64,000 nt of DNA. Origin: Devosia salina. Lineage in GTDB: Bacteria; Pseudomonadota; Alphaproteobacteria; Rhizobiales; Devosiaceae. Positions 58,539 through 64,000 of this stretch are shown piece after piece. The stretch covers positions 3,711,501 through 3,775,500 of the forward strand of contig NZ_CP080590.1 in NCBI RefSeq assembly GCF_019504385.1. Reading direction: 5' to 3'. Position 1 is the stretch's first letter; each line of letters starts with the position of its first letter. Under the pieces are notes generated by a model. That model saw only the letters and a list, made by a program, of their open reading frames with translations. It had not been told where the DNA came from and searched no databases. The translations under genes were made by a program, and so were the position numbers.

Positions 58539-58616
58539 CTCTGATCTCCATCGTCGAAGACCAGCAGACAACAATTCCTAGCTTACGTCAGCGTCCCATT
58601 TTCGGGGAGTAGCTCA

Positions 58617-61394
58617 GACCGCCGATCGGCAGATCTGGCCGAAGCACGACTCGCAGATATCTATCCTGGCCACGGCGCCCTGATTAATCGGCGTCTGATG
58701 CGACTGCGAACTGAGGGTCATTTCCAGGAACTCGCTCAGGACATCGCCGGTGTCGATCCTGATGGCGCGAGGTTCTACCAAGCATTAGCGGATGCGCTGT
58801 CCGAGACGACATCATATCTCGATGCCGTGGCCAAGGTCGAGGAAGAGCACGGTGCTCGCGCAGGCGACATTCGCTTTCTCTTGGCACGACGCGCCATGGT
58901 GTCTGCCGCCTTTCGAGACGCTGCCGATCTGATAATGGGAGCTGCCGAGAAGGAGGAACGGCACATCGGCCTGCTCATCGAAGCGATGGAGGCCCTGATC
59001 TTACGGCAGCAGGAAGAGGCCGACAGAGACTTGATCTTGAATGGCCTGCAGCTAGCAGTCACCTTCCTTTCGGCTCACCCGGATCAAGCGGGCCTTCGTG
59101 TCCGTCTGGAAAGCCTCTTCTCATTCGAGAAGACGGGGCACACGGGCAAGACATACCTGGCCTTCGTCACGCTTTCCTTGCTGTCGCGTCCGCTGGACCT
59201 CTCAACGGACGGTCCCTTGGACACCGGTTTTGACGAGTCGTTCTCTGTTCAAGAAATTCGGCCGGCGGTCGACTGGCTGGAGGAGCGAGGGACGGTGCTC
59301 ATCGGGCAGACCACGATTCCACGGGAATTGATCTCTGGTGACCCTGACCGCCTCGCGATCAACCTGATGCATGTCATCGATCGCGTCGCCGCAGAAGCCA
59401 GTGATGATGATGACGTCAAGACACTCAACCTTCTGCTCAGCGTCGTCAGCTCCATCAATGCCCATACCCAGCGCCAAAACTACGACCTTTCCGCGATGAG
59501 GTTCGCGGCTGCAGGATACATCTCTGCGGGACGCTCGCAACAGGCGAGGGATTTGGCCGAACAGGCGCTTCGCGTTTCGAGGGGGGGCGGGCAGCGGCGA
59601 CGTCAAGGCTGGTTCGCTTTTGCAGACATCTATCTGCGTATCGGTAGCCATATAGAAAGCCTCGTCGGTTTCGCTTGCGCGGCCGCAGGCGAAACCAATG
59701 TCGACGGTGAGGCGGCGTGGTCAGAAATGAATGGCGTTGCGCGCATCTTCCGCGAACTCGGCTTGTTCGATCCGGCACGGCAGGCGCATCAGGGGGCAGC
59801 CGCCGTACTGCGGCGTCTAGGACTGGAAGAAGCGAATTCCCACCGGACTCGTTTGATCGGCCTCTCGATCGACTTCACCGAACTGGCCAGCGACCCCAAT
59901 CCTTCTCCCGCTGCCGTGACGGCTCTCTTGTACCGCGCAGTCGAGTGCGCACGCGAGGCCACAGAGGACCATCCCGATCCCGCCCTCGTCCAGTTGGCGC
60001 AGATCATCTCCTTGGCAAATGCAAACGGCATATCCGTGGGCGAGACGGCCATTGAGGCACTCAACGCATTGCTTCCTCTAGCTTCGCGGCGCGGTTCGAT
60101 CTTGGCGCGTGGCTTCGGGTCGAGCCGAGCTGACGGTGACGCCTTGTTCACGCTCTACGCGATGCAGGAATCCGCTCGTTACGCGGAGGACGCGGGCTTC
60201 GACGCGCGCAATGTCGCGTTCTTGGCAAAGCGAATGCTGTGGAACGAAGGCGATGAACTCGACGCCACCATTGCCACATTCCTGACCGAGCTTCTTGCTG
60301 ATCGCGGGATGCCGCTGCCCGGCTGGGAGACGACATCTCGACCGGTCCCGTCGCTTACCGATTCTGGTCGGCCCGCAGCCATCGCTGCTGCCGTGTCTGC
60401 GGAGTGCGCCGTTGTTGCGCTGGGGCTCGACAGCAACGGCCGTTTGGCGCGGACGACCTGGGTGAATGGCGAGGGTTCATACGTGCGTGAGCCAGCGGAC
60501 GTGTTCTCGTCCGCTGCTTTCGAGACCTGGAAGGAAACGCTTCCCTTTGGATATGGCGTCGATGACGGCGCGACCGCCAATTTCTTCTATACGACGACTG
60601 AGCATCTTAGAGTCACTAGTCTGCCTGACGGACCAGTTGTCGTCGTCGCGGACAGCGATCTCCAGATATTTCCTGCCAACCTTCTGAGAGTCGGGGACAC
60701 CTTTGCCGGCCAAGTCCGACCCATTTCGGCTGTGCCTTCCCTATCCTGGCTCAACGCGTCGAGGGAGAATCCGGCTGGCAGCAATGGCCTACTGAAGGCC
60801 TGGATCTCGTCAAGAACCGAGGGTGGTTTTACGCTCGCGATGGTTTCGGAACGACTGGCCGAAACGTTCGCCAAGCACGGAGTCGATCTCGACGAGTCCG
60901 ATCAACTTCCTGAGGATTTCACCGGGGCCGAACTTGCCATCGTCACCGCCCACGGCAGCCTCGGCGATAGTTCACAGTTTCAGCGGTTGCGCGATGAGGG
61001 CGACTTGGTCGTTTCCGCAAACGACCTTGCTTCCAAGCTTCGCAACGTGCGCGTCGCGGTACTCTTCGTCTGCAGTGCAGGACGGGCAGACAAGGTCCCG
61101 GGGGCGGCATCGACCTTCGGGCTCGCCAAGAAGGTGCTAGAGAAGGGATCCAGCGCTGTCATCGCGTCGCCCTGGCCCCTCGACTCCCGGGTCACATACC
61201 ATTGGCTTCCAACGTTCCTTGACGCTTGGACCAATGGCCAGAGGTTGGACGAGGCCGTGTTCGCAGCTAACCAGGCGGTGAGCAACGGACTCGGCTACGC
61301 GCCCGAGACCACACTTGCTCTGTCGCTCTATGGCGATCCAGCGTTGATCTTCGCGGGAGCCGTGCCGGCATCCGGTTCGTCAATACCACAGTGA
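58617..61394 (+). pseudogene. CHAT-protease gene, 3' part (interrupted by IS3 element)
   Basis: Starts with the duplicated GAC; in-frame continuation begins at 58620. A large helical-repeat region (TPR-like, e.g. FAAAGYISAGRSQQARDLAE) fills the middle. The last 260 or so residues are a CHAT caspase-like domain: the His in AIVTAHGSLGD (His1117 of the restored protein) and the Cys in VLFVCSAGRADK (Cys1157), then VIASPWPLDS and a closing SLYGDPALIF. An ATG at 58698 could give an 898-residue product without the N terminus. CHAT proteases act as effectors in bacterial immune and death pathways. Confidence 0.9.
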
Positions 61395-61721
61395 CGCGCA
61401 GCAGCTGCGGTCGGGAGTAGCGAACTGTCGGTGACTCAACTTGCAGCGCAAAGCATCCAGTCCGCTTCCCACGCCGAAATGGTCACCGGTCGGCAAAGCA
61501 CCCATGTCCATTTATGGAATCCCCGAACGCTCGTCTAGAGACCGGAATGGCCGCGTTGCAGATATTCAGGGTGCCGAGGAAGATTGAGCGAAAAATGATG
61601 AAGGTGCTGGACGATAAGCCTGAGTGTGATGCCTTTTCAGACGCTGGGTCGATTCAATGCTTTGCCGTAGCAAACGCATCGGTGGGGTGTGGAGGATAGT
61701 ATGCTGTTCGCGTGCACGTCT
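61395..61721. other. Intergenic region, 327 bp
   Basis: Between the convergent CHAT and HEPN-motif genes. A 61-codon plus-strand frame exists at 61514 but has no Shine-Dalgarno or family features, so I see nothing definite here. Confidence 0.5.
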
Positions 61722-62864
61722 TTAGAAGTCCATGTCCATGCTGCGATCCATCACGGCTTGAAGGTGATTGACGAGCGCATCCATCCGGTCAGTTGACGCC
61801 ATGGCGCGCGCGTACTCCCCATTGGCCGCCATGGTCAGGATTAGGGGAAGGTCATTCTCGATATAGATCCGAGCCGGGCCACGGTCGCCTGACCAGAGGT
61901 GCTCGACGAAGCCGGCCATCAGTTCTATCGCTTCCCCGTCTACGTAGCCTAGCACATGACCAAACCGGAAACGGCCGTTGTGATTGTGGGGCATCATCAT
62001 GGGCACCGCCCCTGCCGGGCTGTGGAAGTCGAAGGCTTGCCCATCCTTGCCGAAAGCGCCGTGGGCTACGACGTTGCGAAGCTGGCTGCGAATGAGCTTA
62101 AGGCCATCGTAATAACGCTTGGTCTCGGGTTCGTTGGTGTCCAGCGCAGCCTTGAACTTCGTGTCCCAATCGGCCCCTGCGAGCTTGGTCACCTCCTCGC
62201 CGGTCAAAGTCGTGCCACGAAGAATCGAAAGCAGGATGAGCACGTGCTCCGTCCAGCTAAAAAAGCTCTCTATCGTGGCGAGGGCCAGCCACCTTTCCTC
62301 CCGCAGCAGGCCGAAAACCGGTCGGCGATAGCTGAAGCCCGAGCCGTGCTCCACACGAACTTTTTCGTCCCTGCGAACTTCTGCTTCGGCCTTCTTGGCC
62401 GCGTACAGTTCGCCGAAGTAGCGGTAGCGCTCGAGCAGGGCGTTCGAGTGATTGTGTACGTTGAGCTTTGATAGCCCCGCCGCCTCTTGGGCCAGCATGT
62501 CGAAATACGGCTCCGCCGCCTTTACAGCCTTCCCCAGCCGTCGAGCGACGTCGGCTACCGCGGCAGCATCCTCCTCCGTGTCTGGAGCGAACACGCCCAG
62601 GCCGAACTTGCGGTGCTCGATAACCAAGATGCGGCCCTGATGCTCGATCGGCACCGACCATGCGACCTTGTCGAAGCGGCCGTCGTTGCGAAAGCCCATC
62701 AGCTCGACCAACAGGAAGTAGACGAGATAATAGGGCGGAAGAGCGTTCCCAGAGACAGTGCGCTTCGTCGACACGTGAAACTGCGTGGTGACACTGTCCG
62801 CAGGCGCCGACCTCATCGGACCGAGGACGCGACCCACCTTCGCCTGGATGGCCGAAATGTCCAC
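61722..62864 (-). CDS. Putative HEPN-domain protein
   Basis: 380 residues from the GTG at 62864, with GGAGG eight bases upstream; a TTG ten codons earlier is possible. The last third contains KLIRSQLRNVVAHGAFGKDG, with Arg263-x4-His268, the RNase-type motif of HEPN domains, in a helical setting (YYDGLKLIRSQLRN; LALATIESFFSWTEHVLILL). HEPN proteins are common RNA-cleaving toxins and abortive-infection effectors. No antitoxin or nucleotidyltransferase lies beside it. Assignment rests on the motif and helical context, so moderate confidence. Confidence 0.6.
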   Translation of the reverse strand: MDISAIQAKVGRVLGPMRSAPADSVTTQFHVSTKRTVSGNALPPYYLVYFLLVELMGFRNDGRFDKVAWSVPIEHQGRILVIEHRKFGLGVFAPDTEEDAAAVADVARRLGKAVKAAEPYFDMLAQEAAGLSKLNVHNHSNALLERYRYFGELYAAKKAEAEVRRDEKVRVEHGSGFSYRRPVFGLLREERWLALATIESFFSWTEHVLILLSILRGTTLTGEEVTKLAGADWDTKFKAALDTNEPETKRYYDGLKLIRSQLRNVVAHGAFGKDGQAFDFHSPAGAVPMMMPHNHNGRFRFGHVLGYVDGEAIELMAGFVEHLWSGDRGPARIYIENDLPLILTMAANGEYARAMASTDRMDALVNHLQAVMDRSMDMDF

Positions 62865-63154
62865 TCCGTCTACCTCCGTACATGACCCAGCCAATTCAAA
62901 GAGGGTCGCAGGTCATGGTCGATGCCTGGTGCTTCTGTCGATGCTTCTATTCGATCGGCATGACTGCTCTCCATCCCAAGTTATTCCTTCGTCGGGCTCG
63001 TTAGTAGCGGCAGCTTTTAGGAATACGGAGTGAGAGCCGGAATGACCGCAATGGGCGGATCGCGGCTAGCGCGAGAACACCATCACTCGCTTGCCCGCTG
63101 TCCCGATAGCAGCCCCGCAATACCGCAAGCTAGCAAGACAGCACGGGTTGACGC

Positions 63155-63373
63155 TCACATGTCCGCCTGCAACTTGGCGAGGAGGTCGCCAACGGCCTCA
63201 TCGAGAAGACCCTGCAGGTTCGTGCGACGGTCGAGCGCGAGGCGGTGCAGCATGTCGCGCCTTTCGCGGGACAGCCGGTAGCAGATCTGGGCACGTGCCT
63301 GGGTTTCTTCCGCTAGGTCAGGCGCGATCGCGGTTACGCGGAGGGGCGATTGCGGCGACGTGTTCATCGGCAT
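63155..63373 (-). CDS. Small ribbon-helix-helix-like partner of ParA
   Basis: 72 residues (two possible ATGs, 63373 and 63367), adjoining the parA stop. The C-terminal half (QICYRLSRERRDMLHRLALD, NLQGLLDEAVGDLLAKL) has the size and pattern of ParG/omega-type RHH proteins that bind partition sites and regulate parA. The N terminus is a short disordered tail, also typical. Confidence 0.7.
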   Translation of the reverse strand: MPMNTSPQSPLRVTAIAPDLAEETQARAQICYRLSRERRDMLHRLALDRRTNLQGLLDEAVGDLLAKLQADM

Positions 63374-64000
63374 TTACGTGTTCCACTTGCAAATGGCCGA
63401 CCACAGGCGTTCGTAGTCGGCGCGGGCCGGGGCATCGGCGGACAGGTCGGCAATGGTCATGCCGCGATGGATCAACTCCGGATAGGCGAGACGGTGGGTG
63501 ATCTGGTGGCGCCAAAGCGTGGCGCCTGCAGATTTGAGGCGCTCGCGTGCGATGCGGACAGCCGGGGATTCCATATCAAGGCGCAGAGGTGGCGCGGCGT
63601 TGAGCGCGACCAGCGGCGTTGTATGAGCGTTCTTCAGGACGTGCACCCATTCCAGAGCCAAAGTGACATCAAAGAGAAACGGACGTGCGCAGATCAGCGA
63701 CATGCCGGCTTTCTCGACAATGGCGGTGGAGCCGCTGTAGCGGGCCGGTGGATTATCGATGATCACCAAGTCGTAGCGCGATTTGGCCCGCTCCAGCAGA
63801 GCCGCAACCGCCCCAACTTCGGTGCTATGCACGGCGAAGGCGGGGTTCGTGCTCACCGCGTGCCATTCGCTGGCCGAACGCTGCGGGTCTGCATCGAGGA
63901 CTATGGCGCGGCGGCCCTCGGCGGCCGCCAGGCTCGCCAGGGCAAGTGCGGTCGATGTCTTGCCCGAGCCGCCCTTACCCCAGAGCGCGAGGACAATGGA
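63374..64000 (-). CDS. parA: ParA-family partition ATPase (cut by right window edge)
   Basis: 209 visible residues, with the N terminus a few codons beyond the window. The deviant Walker A WGKGGSGKTSTALALASLAA is followed by IVLDADPQRSASEWHAV, and Walker B is YDLVIIDNPPARYSGST. It segregates plasmids or excised islands together with the small protein encoded immediately downstream. With the relaxase and primase genes it argues for a plasmid-like stage of this element. Confidence 0.9.
   Translation of the reverse strand, partial: SIVLALWGKGGSGKTSTALALASLAAAEGRRAIVLDADPQRSASEWHAVSTNPAFAVHSTEVGAVAALLERAKSRYDLVIIDNPPARYSGSTAIVEKAGMSLICARPFLFDVTLALEWVHVLKNAHTTPLVALNAAPPLRLDMESPAVRIARERLKSAGATLWRHQITHRLAYPELIHRGMTIADLSADAPARADYERLWSAICKWNT

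Larger units (their letters stand above)
57346..58616 (-). mobile_element. IS3-family insertion sequence, 1271 bp
   Basis: Ends are the inverted repeat TGAGCTACTCCCC (57346-57358) and GGGGAGTAGCTCA (58604-58616). The target duplication is GAC (57343-57345 and 58617-58619). It carries two overlapping transposase frames on the minus strand and is inserted inside the CHAT gene in opposite orientation. The near-perfect ends and intact frames suggest a recent and possibly active copy. Confidence 0.95.

Noticed and set aside
61514..61699. 61-codon plus-strand frame after the CHAT gene
   Set aside because: No Shine-Dalgarno, no codon bias and no recognisable motif.
1..64000. CRISPR arrays or rRNA genes
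   Set aside because: No regularly spaced direct repeats and no rRNA-like blocks. The complement of the 16S 3' end at 30675 is a Shine-Dalgarno, not an rRNA end.

Overview
The window looks like a chromosomal segment of an alphaproteobacterium of the order Hyphomicrobiales (Rhizobiales), probably close to Devosia. The basis is uniformly G/C-ending codons, a rhizobial-style che gene order (cheS-cheY-cheA-cheW and cheR-cheB-cheY plus cheD), a panB-coaBC-panC operon and palindromic intergenic repeats of the rhizobial kind. The genus is an inference.

1-20.7 kb is a motility-signalling block, almost all on the minus strand: five transmembrane chemoreceptors (one cut by the left edge), four with a C-terminal xWxxF CheR tether; cheY; cheR-cheB; a weakly membrane-anchored receptor; cheD; a small plus-strand protein with a CheZ-like DxxxQ motif; and cheS-like-cheY-cheA-cheW. 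Most transcription units end in clear terminators. An unrelated small membrane-protein gene sits between the two che halves.

20.8-44.5 kb is ordinary chromosomal metabolism and transport: a SAF-domain dehydrogenase, a quinone-reductase-like MDR enzyme, psuG-psuK, a potFGHI polyamine ABC transporter, a DUF2267 protein, a 23-codon ORF with a perfect Shine-Dalgarno, purU, an Rrf2 regulator, a CPA2 antiporter with a long acidic tail, a RecD-like helicase with an FAH-family enzyme and an aldo/keto reductase, an EamA exporter, a YciI protein, panB-coaBC-panC and a frameshifted pseudouridine synthase. Seven copies of a two-hairpin repeat with compensatory changes lie in its intergenic gaps.

44.6-64 kb is an accessory, mobilizable element. 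It starts near a 17-nt relic resembling a tRNA-Ser 3' end and carries a relaxase with an LPD7 domain, mobC, a RepB-type primase, a Gp37/Gp68 three-Cys protein with TcmP, and at the right edge parA with a small partner. In its centre is the most interesting locus: a minus-strand operon encoding a triple ubiquitin-like/E2 fusion without any cysteine, a JAMM-peptidase/E1 fusion, and a DUF6527 zinc-ligand-like protein. Divergent from it is a sigma-like/unknown/ImmA protease operon, followed by a 1263-codon CHAT (caspase-like) protease gene split by a 1271-bp IS3 element with a 3-bp target duplication. A HEPN-motif protein follows. I read this as a ubiquitin-like conjugation defence or stress island whose CHAT component was inactivated recently by the insertion.
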